Below are positions 22,755-36,139 of a stretch of 64,000 nt of DNA, piece after piece (position 1 is the first letter of the stretch; each line of letters begins with the position of its first letter). Location: positions 62,001 through 126,000 of the forward strand of contig JAODTK010004532.1 of the NCBI GenBank assembly GCA_026419785.1. The letters run 5' to 3'. The notes under the pieces are model-generated. The model saw nothing but the letters and a program-made list of their open reading frames with translations, ran no database searches and was not told where the DNA came from. The position numbers and the translations under genes were made by a program. This DNA is from Sclerodactyla briareus. Its lineage: Eukaryota > Echinodermata > Holothuroidea > Dendrochirotida > Sclerodactylidae.

Positions 22755-23268
22755 ATTTATATGTAACTTCACGAATCCTCCGGTAAGGGGCCACCCCCCA
22801 ACTCGTGAATTTGCAATGTATAAAATAGTCTATGGTGGTTGTTAGCTCCGTTCACCTGAGGTAATGACTTCCATATTACAAAGACATAACCTCAGTCTCC
22901 GAGTTTAAATTTGAACGTTGGGCGCTTTAAACCAGATGCATGAAAATTGTGAAAATCAATAACAATATGAATATGAACGTTTCTAAAAAACAGATAAATG
23001 GGCATACTTAAATCTAGCTCTCAAGACGGTATTCAAGTTGTTCACGTTCGAATTAGGTGTGCTGTGGAGAAATTGTTGGAATGCGAATTTCACCGTTACG
23101 TAAGTTGTTTCCCAATTTCAAAATGGTCCACTCAGTTTTGGAGGTGTTTTTTTTTTACTGTGCTAAAAATATTGAAACCCCCAGGCAGTAAAAAGTTTAC
23201 ATAAATATTAACAATTTCGCGCGAATTGGATCATTCCCCCTGTTAGCTTGTTCTGTTTCATTGGATAA
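22755..23268. other. Unassigned sequence
   Basis: No repeat and no convincing frame seen. Confidence 0.4.
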
Positions 23269-23269
23269 C

Positions 23270-23755
23270 AACTTTGCCTTTCATTGATTATTCCTCACTC
23301 AAAATATCTAGAAACAGGGACGTTTAGAAGCTATCGGACTTGCATGGATAGCTAATAAATATTTATTGAGCAATTCATGGCTTCACGATTTTGTTCAGAC
23401 CTATGAATCGAAAGCACAACTATTAAAGTTCCATCAGCTTTGGAAATATTCGAGAAATAAGCATCAGTGATATGAAAATGAAGGCCATCGTTCAATAACC
23501 TCATCTCCCAGAAGAACTCCAATCGAAATTGCAGCCCTCAAATAATTTCTATTCTTGAAAAAAAATGGTAACAGTCAGCGAATTTAAAAAAAACAAAACA
23601 GCGGCCAGCTACAACAAATGTATATATGTTTCGTCCACAGGGAACCTATTCCACGAAATTATGTGAAATTTGGTAATTATGTGTTAATTTTTTTTAGGGT
23701 TAATACTATCGTCCCAACAATTTTGTTCAAATAGTAGTTCTCGTATCAGTCATTA
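23270..23755 (-). mobile_element. LINE 3' fragment, antisense
   Basis: Direct repeat of 18090-18600. Shared in order: 'ttcacgattt-gttcagacc', 'aaagcacaactatta', 'gagaaataagcatcagtgat', 'ttcaataacctcatct', 'aataatttctattcttgaaa', 'taatactatcg' and 'aaatagtagtt-tcgtatcagtcat'. The RT segment found beside the other copy is absent here. Truncated and non-functional. Confidence 0.7.
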
Positions 23756-23759
23756 CAAT

Positions 23760-26700
23760 ACAATAATACTCGTATGGGTAAGGCTGTGGCTGGGAGGAAA
23801 AGAGGACATGAAGGCTGAATTGACTTTGAAGACAGTGTTCGGCATAACAAAACCATTTCTAGACAATATAGCCGCCTAATTGTGCGAGTGAATTATAACT
23901 ACTTACTTTCATATTCACGCCAACTAAATTGTTCATGGTTTCGCCTAAAGAACTGCAGGAGAGCAAGACTCCTCGGTTTGACCACTTCTAAATGCCGTGG
24001 CTCCATTCTCTAACCGAAGAAGTTCTTTATGGAAGACGCATTTGCTAATTGTAATGTTCGTTTCTGTTACTTTTCACCTGTTTTTTCTCTAAAGATGAAC
24101 AATCAACCGTCAACCTCACAGCCCGCTACAGTGATGACATAGGTAATCAGAGAACACTTGGCTAATTTTATTTTGCCTTGAAATAGTTCCATATTAAATT
24201 ATCGCCCCTTCGTTATGAAATGCAAGTAGAAGACAAATATGTTCTGAATTTTCTTCTTCATACTATAATTATACAGCACATCAATTTGTTTTTGATATTC
24301 ATTATCTTATCACATCTTGCTCACTTTACTGCGATATATTGATTGGGTTAACCTTTCCCTACCTTACTTTCGTTACAAAAGCTGCTAAATTTCAGTCTGT
24401 GCGAACATAAATTATGACGTGCTTACTGCTACGTCCGTTGTATGTTTCCAAATTCCGGACCCGATCAGCTCAGGTACAGTATGTATACTTATAGGACCTT
24501 TTGAAATGTTACAGAGGGATTTTCCCTCAAACGTCATAATTCCCTCTTCATGACACCCTGTTTGGTGAACAGTACCTACTTGCTGTGTCAGTGGAGAACT
24601 GAAGCCCATATGAACCCATAAGGCTGCAATAAGCGTTTGACCCTCCATAAAAAGAGGAAACACTCCACACCAAATTTTCTCTTGATAACTGGTATGCTTT
24701 TAGACTTCTCACACCCTTTTGGCCCAGCCCTTACCCACTTAAGGGTTTTGTTCCCCACTTGAGGGTTTGAGAGTTCATTCCTACTAAAATTCCCCGAGCA
24801 TGCCACAAACAATTCAGGGCCCCTCCCATAAGACGGGTTTCCGCATTTCAGTTCTATCAGAAAGTTTTCTTTCAGGGGTTAACCCCTACAGAGGTGTCCT
24901 TGTATCTGTGCTACGATGACTATATATTATTCGCAGGAATTACGTTGTTGTTTCTCTCTATATTTCGTCGTTTTTAGCTTACTGCACCTCATCACTACCC
25001 TAGAAACAGGCCACGGTAACCAAAGTGCAGTTTTGGCTATCTTCGCTGTCACGATACATTCACTCTACAATGGAAAGCCTCAGCTTGTGTGTGAATTTGA
25101 TTCACATGAATCGTGGCTGTGGAGTGGTAAAATTCCTGTCTGTGTGCGGGAGACCCTGCTCACCACAACGCCAGATTCCTTCGGGGGAAGACACAAAGAT
25201 TGGGGATCCTGGAAACAATGAAATACCCACGCCACCTGCCGGTCCTGGGTATCCAACCGTGGGAAACGCCATACCTCAGGAAGAATAAAGAAACTGTAAG
25301 ATTCATTCCACATTAGAAACATCGTATTCATCATATTTGTTGATTTTTCGAAGTGATTTAAAGGTTCGGAAAGCCCGCAATATTGCACGCTAATTTGTTT
25401 GAGGATTTGAGTAACGGCAGATTACCATTAACAAATAATAAAGGTCAGTGAAGTATGGTGATTGGGAAGAATAGCATTAGAATAGCCCATCAAGAGGGTG
25501 GCGAACGATATTGCTATTCAGATCTCTAATCTCATGTCTGTACCATTGAGGCTCGTTGCCAATGATCCTCGAACGTAGGCTATTATGCTGTGGTGGCTTA
25601 TAATATTACAATGCCGTAAACATCCCCTTTTGTCCGCCGAAGATTATTGTTTGTTTTGTAAATATATCCTTTAAGCACCTGGTAGTTGGACTCACCAACA
25701 TAAATAGATTAAAATCAGGTCTTGTTTATTTTGTAAACGACCTTGTTAGCATAATCCAAAAAACCTAATTGGTCATTGAGCTGAACCTGGACTGTATTTT
25801 AATTTTGGCACAGAACCTTCACGCGGTCGTGCATACATGTCTAATGCAATTACGTAGTTTTTGGTAAGTTCCTCACTTCTTGGACCACAATAGGGAGCGG
25901 AACAAAAAGTATTCTACCAGGGATGGGTTCGGGTCCCTGATTACAGTGCCCATACAAAACGCAATCTTAGTTCAGAGTGTAAGGCTAATCCTCCATATTT
26001 TCAACAATAGCCGCCTTGTATAACCATTGGTCTCCAACGTTAGTCTTATGAATGATAATTTATCAAATTCAATAAATTATGTAACGTACACCCCTAGCTT
26101 GACGACTGAAATGTTATACTTTTTTTTTTAAAGGAACCAATATACCCAATATGAATACTCATTTGAATGTCTTATGGTAAACTGTGTAACTCAAGTGTCC
26201 ATACCGGGTTCCCAACCAAGCTTGAAATTTTTGACATCCATAAATGGAAATTGCCCACCTGTCTCCGTTTCGAAGTTACTTTTATAGAACTGTGGACCGA
26301 ATTGAGTGCATATCTTGAATGGTGATCCAGTTTCCTAATTTTGTGGCGCCTGTTCCTACATATGAACGGATTGGCAATTCGTCCAGCCCAAACCAAAAAA
26401 CATGGTAACAGAGCACACACAATATCGTTGTATTTGAGCAAGCTAGGGCTGCCTGATTGACAGCCTGCGTGAAAACTTAGGAAGTTCCTTTTCGGTTAGC
26501 TTAGTCAGTTAGTGTACTCATAATCTGTAAGAAATTGAACTCGCCTTGACCAAAACATTAGATATTGGATCTGTTCTTAAAAATTCCGTGAAAACAGTTA
26601 ATCATTTCCCATCGTTCTCCTTGGCAGCTGACTTCAAGATCTGATTATATGTTCTGTGTAGGCCTATTTGTTTTTGTTGTTGTTGTTATTTAATCCTTGA

Positions 26701-27880
26701 TAACATTATGGACCAGCGGAAGAAAAACGCGATCACATGACAGTTTTCTAACAACACAACGACAACAACATGCAACAACAACAACACCGAGGAGGAGGGA
26801 CGGACATATCCGCCGAGTCGGTGAGTTACGTGAGCTATCTCAGTGAAGTAGACTTTATGCTCTAATTTATATACTGTTTCCAAATTATGTCAATCACGTA
26901 TTGTGTGTTAGACGGTTTTTCAATTACATTATTCTGAATGGGACAGATTCCATAAATCTGCAACTGGTTCCGTTCTCTTTTTTTTCACAGGAGCGCCATG
27001 ACGACTGTCTATCGTGTCTATGGTGTATCCTTGCTGGGAATTAGCAACCCTTCATTCCGGCCAACCATATATTGAAAACTTTGGAGTCATTCTCGTACGA
27101 ATGATGGGAAACCTCTAAACCGTCGAAAGGTCGACCACGATCATCGGGAGTCTCGAGATTCGGACAAGGTTGAGAGAACCGAGAGGCTGCAGTATTCCAC
27201 GCGTCCCCTGTAACGAGATTTTGTGAAATAATGTTACTTTCAGCTAAAATCAACACTGAATCATATGTCAGAAGATATAGTTTATTTGACTCAAGTGAAT
27301 AATTGTTTTAGGCACTATTTTAGGAGGTTCTAACACGAGAACTTTTCTAATGGCTTCATGCGGTATCGCTACGGCGCGTGCATCGCTTAAAAACGGATTA
27401 GTAACCGAGCAATTCCGTTTGTAGATATTAGTCTGTACAGAGAGTGAGCATTATTGTCGGAAGCCACACCAGAGCTCAAATTCGGCAGCAAGATGTGGAG
27501 CAGAGACCCTTCCAACATGTGGCCATCCACAGGCAAACGCACATATGTCCCTAAACTATGAAAATCGATCAAGAGGCCAGCTTTGTTCCTCCTTGATGTG
27601 TTCATGTCACTCTATAGTCATCGCATCGACATTCAAGTCGAAATCGGAACACGTTCAAGTTGAGAGATTCACAATAGGAAGTGTTCTTTTCCATTTGAGT
27701 TATGTCAAATAACTCTATCAACGCGGATTAACACTTTTTTCAGCCTCTGTAGCAGATGCCTCTGTATGCCGTATGCAGTGGATGTCTAAGAATTATCTGA
27801 AACTGACTGAATAAAAAAACAACAGACATAATCAACATTTAATGTCTCAGTATATCATCGTTTTTTATGGTAGCACAACC
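23760..27880. other. Unassigned low-repeat sequence
   Basis: About 4.1 kb of AT-rich DNA. Frames of up to about 100 codons occur on both strands (for example minus 24412-24663, plus 24916-25221, minus 26172-26441), none recognised or supported by splice context. A short ACA/GTT-rich stretch lies at 26668-26790. Confidence 0.45.
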
Positions 27881-28655
27881 CAGTGGTTTTAATGGGATGT
27901 GGTATTCCATCTACATCTAGCGTTGTCAAAAAACCTTGGCGTACTTGTTCGATGACAAGCTTTGTCCATGGTTTCCACAGATATCGCAGCGTTGTCAAGG
28001 GGTGCTCTTACCACCTTAGCAACATCGAAGAGTGAGGCGCTATTTATCTACTGCAGCTTTTGTAAGGCCGCAATTAAAGGTTAGTCGTGTCTAAATCGAC
28101 TACGCAGTGCTCTTCTGATGCTGTGTACCTCAGATCGGAGCGGGCGACTACAGAATATTCCATAACCAAAGCTGCCAGTATATTGCAAGAGTTACGATAT
28201 CTGGACCATATACGCCAAAATTCTTTAAGACAAAGAGCTGCACTGGTATACCATGGTCAGCAGCGGATACAGTTCCGCATCCTGTTTAGGTATATAAGTG
28301 TCCTCAACCACCTGGCTCCAAGCTATTTTCAAGATCTTGTGTCACTCAATCAGCCCTGGGGCGTGCCAACTGAGACGGCAAGTGATCAATTCTCTTCTAG
28401 TGAGAAAGTCCACGTAAGAGAATTGGGGTTCAAGCTTTCTCTGTTAGTGCCCCAACAGGTGTGGAAGAATATTCACAGCCACAGTAGGATTTCCTCATCT
28501 TTAACAGATGATTTGCGTAACCTACTTAAAACCCATAGGTTTGTAAGGTACTTCAAACAGCTTGTGTTTTCTATCTTTGTAAAGCGCGTAGATGCCTGTG
28601 ATTAAAGCGCTATATAAGCACCGGTAGTTCAGATTATATTATATTATATTCGTGT
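27880..28655 (+). mobile_element. LINE (L2/CR1 superfamily) 3' end
   Basis: The frame 28087-28605 (172 codons to a stop) reads as the C-terminal part of a non-LTR reverse transcriptase: LDHI, QQRIQFRIL, LNHLAPSYFQDLVSL, VWKNIHSHSRISSSLTDDL and LLKTH, the usual order at the end of L2/CR1-type ORF2. Upstream, 27915-28075 carries VVKNLGVL and ALSRGALTTLATSKSEAL remnants of the preceding thumb region in another frame. The 3' end has AAAGCGCTATATAAGCACC followed by a (TTATA)n tail at 28635-28650, typical of this superfamily. The 5' end is truncated and at least one frameshift or stop separates the two parts. Dead copy. Confidence 0.8.
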
Positions 28656-28659
28656 GGCG

Positions 28660-29560
28660 TCTTCGCCATTTGTAGACGTTATACAGTCAATTAGTGGCAA
28701 AATATACAATGTTTAAATCTCGCTTTTGGAAACGCTGCATGAGCATTTTGAGTTCAGCAAGTCATTAAGTCATTATTTGACTGCGGATAATGTGGTGAAA
28801 AGGTGTTGTGATGTGGCAGTGGAGGGATTGTAAAGATGTTTCTTTAATTTCTCAATGCCCGACAGTGAAAGGCCTAGAGTGGACGCTTCATCAGCCTATG
28901 TTTATGTACATTTTCAGCCTTATTATATCGTCTACCCTCTCCAGTGAACACAGTTCACTTAAAATACTCGTAATATAAGAAATTCCGTGTTGGGTACTCG
29001 TTATAACATAGTTAAATATAGATATATCATCCCAAATTATAATATGGCACGAAACACTATTTTTTAGCAACAATACATAAAAAACTGGACAAACTCGCGT
29101 AGTCCAGTCGAGTCAAACAGGATACATAAGCGTCATTTCATTCGAGAGGAATATTGAGTGAATTCTGATAATGAAAAGATAGTCAGATAGTAGGAAAACG
29201 CCATCTAGCGGTTTACTGAGAATTCTCTGATTATGAAAAAGCATTTGGGAAGGATGAATTGAATTTTCCTCTTGTTGAATGATATAGGTTCAAAGGAGAC
29301 GGTTCCGCCCACTGGAATCAGTACACTCTAATATCACCGATATTAGATCTTGGTTGCCATTCCAAATGCTTGTGCGGAGTGATGAGGAAGACAGAGTGAG
29401 CTACTTCTCGTCACAACTAAGTAATTCTTCTTGGATCATACATCAAGACGACAATTGAGGATGATAATGGACTTCTTTAAGATGTATGTCATGTGCAAGG
29501 CAATTGTGTTAAAAGCCCTGCATGTTAATTAGATAGATAGGGAACATGCGCCCAGTCGTA
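28660..29560. other. Unassigned sequence
   Basis: No repeat and no convincing coding frame. Confidence 0.4.
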
Positions 29561-29564
29561 CCTT

Positions 29565-30212
29565 CGATCAGAAGGATCATACTTTTGTCACATCCAGGCT
29601 GTGGATATTCTTGACAAGCTTCAAAAAGTGCCGAACATTGCTGCTCGTCTATTCTTCTGTGTTCCTTGTCATGAGCAGATCACGCCACTGCTATACAGGC
29701 TTCTCTGGCTCCCAGCGTAAGGCAGATGTTTTAAGATCATTCTACTCAGGATATAAAGCAATCAAACTGACATGGCTACTTGTTTCATCTCAGAGCTGTT
29801 CAGCTGCAGTTCATTCCGGATCCCTAAGCGTCTTTACCCAAGCAAACAGCTTTTAAACTTAAAGTCTTGGGTCGCTATCCACCAAATTCTACGGTGACCG
29901 TTCATTTGCCCTCTGCTGCGCCTCCCTGGTGGAATACCCTTCCTAATATCGTCCGGTCTGGGCTTACCGACTGTAACTTCTTTCAAGTCTTGTCTTAAAA
30001 AGTTTCTCTTTCCTCAGTATTTCTGTTGACATGATTCTCATGTTATGTCTTTGTTGTTGTGGTTTCTTCGCCCGTGTTTTCTTTTGGTCCTATGCTGATA
30101 CTTTTCTTTTTACTGCTCTTGTGTCTTTTGCTTCTGTGTGAAGCGCTAGAGGGCTTTGAATCCAGGCGCTCTTTATAAGAGTCCTAATTATCATCATTAT
30201 TATTAAATATGT
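29565..30212 (+). mobile_element. LINE (L2/CR1 superfamily) 3' end, second copy
   Basis: Forward remnants in shifting frames: TFVTSRLD-like start, KLQKVPNIAARLF, ITPLLYRLLWLP, then PWWNTLPNIVRS and KSCLKKFLF. This is the same motif order as the copy at 27880-28655. The 3' end has GAAGCGCTAGAGGGCTTTGA and TCTTTATAAGAGTCC, then an ATTATCATCATTATTATT tail. Several stops and frameshifts; 5'-truncated. It is too diverged from the first copy to be a duplication of it; rather two insertions of related LINEs, in the same orientation 1 kb apart. Confidence 0.75.
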
Positions 30213-30214
30213 TG

Positions 30215-33200
30215 TAATCTGCTTTTTTGTGCGGTACATTCTTCGGCTTTGCGTCGTCTTCGTTTGTGATTACAGCGGGTTCCAGTTTTCTGAATAGTTT
30301 CAGCTTGGAGTCGTTCCAGTATGAACTGCAAATAAAATTAATAAATAGGGAAATAATTATTTAAAATATTCTGACATTGATCTCGCGCCTCATATTTGCA
30401 ATCGAGAGGATTCCCGCCAAACGAGTCGAAAATAATATAGGTGAATTGAAATACCCGGCTAGACATTTTATATGATTCAGTTAAAAAAAAACTCCAGCAG
30501 AAAAGAAAAATGATGGGACAGGTCGTGCGCCTAAAATATCTGGTTCCCAAAGTCAGATGAATTTAGAAAACTATTATTTTGTTGCAACCAGTCGATGGTT
30601 TGGTATACATATTTAAAAAAGTGACAAAATGGGAGGAGGCCGAATAACCGAATGACATAAAACAATATTCAGTAATTTCAGTATAACTTTTAATTAACGA
30701 ATAATTGGACAAGAAGTCCAACCCGAAAAACCAAAATAAACTGCCACGATCGTTTGTTGCCACTGAGATCCCTATAAAATATGGTTCAGGCGCCCCATGA
30801 GGTCCTAAAAATACTATAGACAAATATGGACTGTCAAATTTACCTTAAGACATAGGTCAGTTTAAGAAGTTGGCCCAGAATTAGAACCTTTTCTCTTAGT
30901 AAACGCTGAGAACCATAGGAGAATAAAGTGTCGCCCGACATATTGAAGATTTTCGAGTTCCTTGTTTAACACAGTAATAGGACATTGCTAGCACTTATTT
31001 TCGTTGCTAAAAGTTCCACACAGGAATAAAGTATGTAGAGGGCCAAGAAGATCCTTGTGCGTAAAGATACGAAACGGACATTTACTACGAATAATCTCTT
31101 ACATAGTAACTACCTTGCATAGCCTGTTCCTCTTTTTAGAAATCGATTTGGGACGTAAATTAATTACTGTCAGCCATTTTTACCCTCATTATACTCTGTG
31201 CCTTTTTTGGGTATACAAACACTTCCTACTCACCCACAATAAACAAAGCATCGGAGCATTTCTGGAAAAAAGTGCCAAATTTTCAAGTTAGACTATTAGA
31301 GTTTGTTGACCAGGTTCATAGTCAGGTTGCAAAGCGTGAATTTCATCAGACTTGCTGAAAAGTCACATTCCCTAATAATCTTCTTCCAAACATTAGTCTT
31401 TATACTCGGGTCTTATTATCGTGATATATCTGGTCAATTCAGTTAATTTATTGTTCTGCTGAGCATTTTGCCCCTCCAACTTCTCGGGTGGTGGGCATAC
31501 TCCGAAGCTATGTCCGAATTAGCTCAAAACAGCATTGAAAACAATTTCAACATGATCTCTTGGGGTGTCTTCATTTTAATTTTTTACAACAGTCTATACC
31601 AGACCGTCACTTGTCCTACATGAGTCACGTGGCAATCGCTTCAACCTCTCAAGAATAGATGGTGTACTTCAGATATTCTCATTCTTTCTGCCGGAACTAA
31701 AAAATTTTTTTATACGGAACTATGAATATGAAGTTCTCGCAAGAGCATAGAACAAACTCTATTTATTCAGGAACAAAAGTTAGACTGTCATAAAGATGGC
31801 TATGTTAATCATTATGATAAATGGATTTTTACAATCAGAGTTTCAAAGGTACATTGAGAACTTAATCATATACACGGTGAGCACCTCTAACTGGAACGAA
31901 TTGACGAAAATGGAATTCCTCTGTTAGTGATGCGATTAACATTTGCAACGTGTTGTAATGATTTTTATGTCAGTATTGGCTCCACCCTATCTCCTGCTGT
32001 ACCACACTTGTCATAAATGAGTTCAGAGATTAATTTACCTCATCGAATGAACACATATGTTTCTTTCTGTATCCCACTGATGAGAATGAAGTGATGAAAG
32101 AAAAGTGGCAACCTGGTCCTGCTGGCGATAGCATGTTTAGTTGTTAAGAAGGCAGTCATGCATATATATATCTTGTCATTCCATTCGCGGATTATGCACA
32201 TTTCTCGGATTAGTATTGATCACACTCGAGTTGGGCCATACATTAACAGTAGGGGAAGGTAGGTAATCCCTAACCTTTTGTTGAGAATTTCATATGAACT
32301 GACATCATCTTAATCAACTGATCAAGTATACCGACGATATTAAGTATGAAACTTTTTTCTTAAGGTGCGCATAGCCAAACTAACATTAAAAATAGCGTCG
32401 TTTTGTTTACTACGTCGCAACTCGGGGACAATACCGAACGTGACTTTTGGACACCTATAGAACAATATAATGGAAAAGACTACACATATTAGGGGATTAT
32501 ATTTTACCATGGCAGATACTGACCCGTGACCACTGCACATATGAACGGTAATGAATATAACTTAGGCCTACGTATGTATTTGGTTGGTTCAGAACGTTCG
32601 TGGTCTTTGTCAACAAATTGCGATTATTTACAGCAGTCGCATTAATTGTAGCCGTACAATACACTTTTTTACCCCAATCAACTACCTACCACCTCAATGC
32701 CACGAATCACTGTCATTTAAAGTATCGTGGCATTCGGTCATTTCGGCAAACTTGGAGGGTAAATGTGCAATCCACGATGTATGGTTTATATGTCATACAT
32801 TTCTGTATGTGCTCAGTCAAATGACATACACATGCATGGCTGGCCCATAGCTTTGTTATAGAAACATCAGGTGGGATGGACCCATTGTGATGGCGGGGGG
32901 TTTTATGGCGGACGGTCGTTTGCCAGAAATTATCCAAGCTGAAAAGTCCGATTTTTTCACACTGCACTCTAGTGGATCAATCAGTGTCGGTCGGGTGTCG
33001 GGGGGGGGGGCCGATGGGATGGCATCAGTAGCAGGCGGTCGTGATGAGAACGCGGATCTTAACGCGTTATAGGCGTCATCTATTCCATCTGTCTAGATTA
33101 TTGACGGTTAGGTATTGGCTCCGCGTTTGGTTACCCCACCTTCCCACTACCTGATAAGAAATATCCAGAACGGGCTGGAAAATTTACAGACGTAGCTTTC

Positions 33201-34290
33201 GGTAGCTTTTTGTAGTATCCCTGGGCCATTGTCCTTTCCTTATTGTGACAATATTGTATTTTTTCTTCTATGGTTCAAATAAAGTTCGGAATTATTCAAT
33301 CAATCAAATTTAGACAATTAAAAATACCCACCAAGAGTAAAAACACTCAGCACACGCAGAGCTGCAATCTTTCTGTCTCCATTGCCCAACCTGCGTTACC
33401 AGCCAAAAACTATAAAATTAAGATCGTGTATACCCATACAATTCGTAGCATAAGATTTCAAACCATTTACATAGACAGGACAGCCATTATTATTCAACAT
33501 TTATACTTAGGACATCTTAATACAACGTTATACAGGTTTCCGCATATTCTCTTCTAATTATTTACCAAAGTCTTTTTGAAGGATCAATGATGAATGTGTA
33601 TATTCTCTTCTTTGTAACCCATAATAGGTACAAAATTCTGATTAGACCGAATAAGAAAATAAATTGAAGAACAAGTCTCATAAGCATCCTTATTGAGATT
33701 GGGGGAGGCATGCAGGGAGTTCTGGGAGAGGGGGGGCGAGGCGCTGGTCAACACAGTGGGAGGGCACGGGAAAGACTGAGCAATTAACGTCATAATACAG
33801 CCACAAAAAAAAAATAAGGGTTATTTATGTCATCACACCTTTATGTTTCTCCACGATGGTATAGTGTGATCTCTTGTTGGTGGTAGTGATGAGGCTGTGA
33901 AGGTGGATTTGGGGTAAGATAAGGCAGACCACTCATCAACTTCTCGATGAATGGCTAGGGAGAGATCACGGAAGAGAAATATGTATAAAAAAAAAAGTGA
34001 TTCTACGCCGCAATGTGTAAAAGTTACATCTCGAGGAGCCAAACAGAGTATCAGATGCATGACAGCAGTATAGATCAGTTAATACAATAGGTTAGTTTGT
34101 TCAGGTAAGTACAGTAGGGAAAGGTCAGGAGTCCTCCGAACAGAAAACCACAAAACAACCAAGAACGAAAACAAACTCCAAATAAATTTCAACAATTGAA
34201 AACAAGTCATTACTGTTCTTGAAGCGGACATAACACTTCCTACGAACCCAAACAGCATCTGCAGGGAGGATTCCACTCATTAACACTCTT
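30215..34290. other. Unassigned low-repeat sequence
   Basis: About 4 kb without recognisable repeats or genes. A G run at about 32999-33010 and a G-rich patch at 33708-33740 are the only compositional features. Frames of up to 95 codons are not recognised. Confidence 0.45.
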
Positions 34291-34540
34291 TAGCGAAAAG
34301 AAAAATTTCCGAATGTCTAATCTTCAACGTTTCCGACGGAATCCGATGAGTAGTGGTAAAAGTACTTAAGTAGTCACAAGAGAGGTGATCGAACGCCATG
34401 GACAATGTTGGAAAACCCGAATTGCCTTAAGCTCCATGAAGTCAGACCGGACGCGCTCTAATCGTCCCTCATACAGCAAATCTCACAGACAGTTGAAACA
34501 CCACTCGTAGCTCTTCCTTGAATCATCAAGATCGTTGATA
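34290..34540 (-). mobile_element. Diverged LINE fragment, antisense
   Basis: 34400-34510 resembles 18720-18840 on the same strand: 'agctccatgaagtcagaccg', 'ctctaatcgtccctcat' and 'aaatctcacagaca' match 'agcccctcgaagttagaccg', 'cttaatctttcctctta' and 'aaatctataagaca'. This would be the YEERL-type region of the antisense LINE. Short and diverged; could be coincidental outside the core. Confidence 0.45.
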
Positions 34541-34612
34541 TAGGCCAAAGAGAGCCAGGGGATCAAGACCTGACCATTCCCCCCCCCCCCCCCGGGAAAC
34601 ACCAGGTGATAG

Positions 34613-34742
34613 ATAGCTAGATAGATAGTCGATAGATAGAAGAAGTTAGATAGATAGACAGATAGACTAGATAGAAGATAAGAGATAGATAGATAGATAG
34701 AAGTGGAGAGATAGATAGATAGAAGATAGATAGATAGATATC
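34613..34742. repeat. (GATA)n microsatellite
   Basis: About 130 bases of interrupted GATA repeats, preceded by a C run at 34579-34593. Confidence 0.95.
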
Positions 34743-34744
34743 AC

Positions 34745-35730
34745 TGCGGCTCCAGCCCATCTGCGCCCCATCGTCGTTCTCCTGCACCAACACCGCCCGG
34801 CTCGGACTAAGCGATATGGAGTTCACGATCATGGACGTCGGGGGGAAAGCTTGAGGGGTTTTTAGAATACGGGGGTGGTCTCTCCCGACTCCGTACCTGA
34901 GGTGGATTTAGACAAAGTGAAAAAAACGTTGGACATTTGAAAAAACAAAAAAATCTCTCCCATCAGGGTAACGGAGGGTAACGGAGTAGCATTTGCTCAA
35001 CATACAACAACAAAAAATAAGAATTTTCAGCCACATGCGCTCGAGGCTTCCCTGGCCCACGCCCCCCGTCGGGAGCTTGCCGGCTGATACTAAAGGCAAC
35101 CGTTCTGGTCCAAGAGAGTTCCCGCGACTTGTGGGAAGAGCCTAATGATTTTGAACACGGGCGACAGGTTCCGTCCCGTCTGAAGCTCCAGGAAGGAAAT
35201 GTTTGGCCCATTGATTGAGCTGTGAGTGGAACTGTGAACTTTGGAAACGCTACCACCTCTCCCGTAAAGTACCGGTAGCCATCGGTTACAGGTCTCAGGT
35301 AGGCATGTCTGCGTCCAGCTCTAAATGCAGCCGGCGCATGGTCCCGGTCCCCGAATCTATTGGTAGGCCGTAAAAGCGTTGTAAAAACGTTCTCAGCTCC
35401 CTGCCGACTGTGGCGATTCCTGTGCCCACGCCCGCTCCCGCTCGTTCGAATCGGCCCCCGAAACTGACTTCCAAATGCGCAACGGAAGGCTCCGCAACAG
35501 CAAAGCATCAGGCCCTACCCCATAACGCCATTTCAAGACGGGAGATCTCCCCATCCTCGCCGAGGATCGGGATTATTTCAGTCAGAGTCTTGTCAGTCTT
35601 TCCAGATCCGGGAACGCGCCCTCACCTAGTTAATTTTTCCTGTCCCAGGAGGACACTACCTTGTGGCTGCAGTCCTTTTCACGCAATGGTAAAGGACTCT
35701 TGGCTTTTCATTGTGCTATGTTGAGCAGGT
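34745..35730. other. GC-richer unassigned segment with overlapping frames
   Basis: Composition rises above the surroundings. A minus-strand frame of 181 codons (34963-35508) is partly mirrored by a plus-strand frame (35410-35724). The translation shows no recognised domain. A decayed GC-rich mobile element is possible. Confidence 0.25.
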
Positions 35731-36133
35731 AGGTCCCCGTCTTCACTGGTTCGGTATATTGATTTCGGTTCCAATGGTTCCAAGCAAATTTCCCGAGGTT
35801 CCGGGAGGCGCCCCGGCTCTACGACCAAGGACGACACCTCAGGGATTGCAACTTATTTCATTTGATAGTAACGACCCCTGGCCCTATGAGCTATATGAAC
35901 GGGGATTGCAGGCTCACGTCGTCACTTATGTGGTAATGTTCCAATTTCGACTGGAATTTCGAGCTACGATCGTTCCGATCAGAGCTATGTCAGGACTAAC
36001 AGGGTGTTGCTCGAAAGGTTGTCATGAGTCTCGTTTAAGCACTCGGTTACCACACCGTGAATTGAAACTTTTGAAAATAAACCTACGACCATATTATCCT
36101 GATGCACGGCGACTTTGGCTTAGGATTTCATAG
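35711..36133 (+). CDS. Unrecognised 140-codon open frame
   Basis: ATG-to-stop frame of mixed composition with no obvious low complexity; middle residues include DSNDPWPYELYERG. No domain recognised, no signal peptide, and no supporting neighbour or splice evidence. It follows directly on the GC-richer segment, so both could belong to one decayed element. A chance frame is the simpler explanation. Confidence 0.12.
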   Translation: MCYVEQVGPRLHWFGILISVPMVPSKFPEVPGGAPALRPRTTPQGLQLISFDSNDPWPYELYERGLQAHVVTYVVMFQFRLEFRATIVPIRAMSGLTGCCSKGCHESRLSTRLPHRELKLLKINLRPYYPDARRLWLRIS

Positions 36134-36139
36134 ATGTGG

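Noticed and set aside
24412-24812. Two overlapping minus-strand frames of 83 and 74 codons
   Set aside because: They overlap in different phases, match no known family and have no splice or promoter support.
34963-35508. 181-codon minus-strand frame
   Set aside because: GC-richer patch with opposing frames on the plus strand; composition is Arg/Ser/Pro-rich and no domain is recognised.
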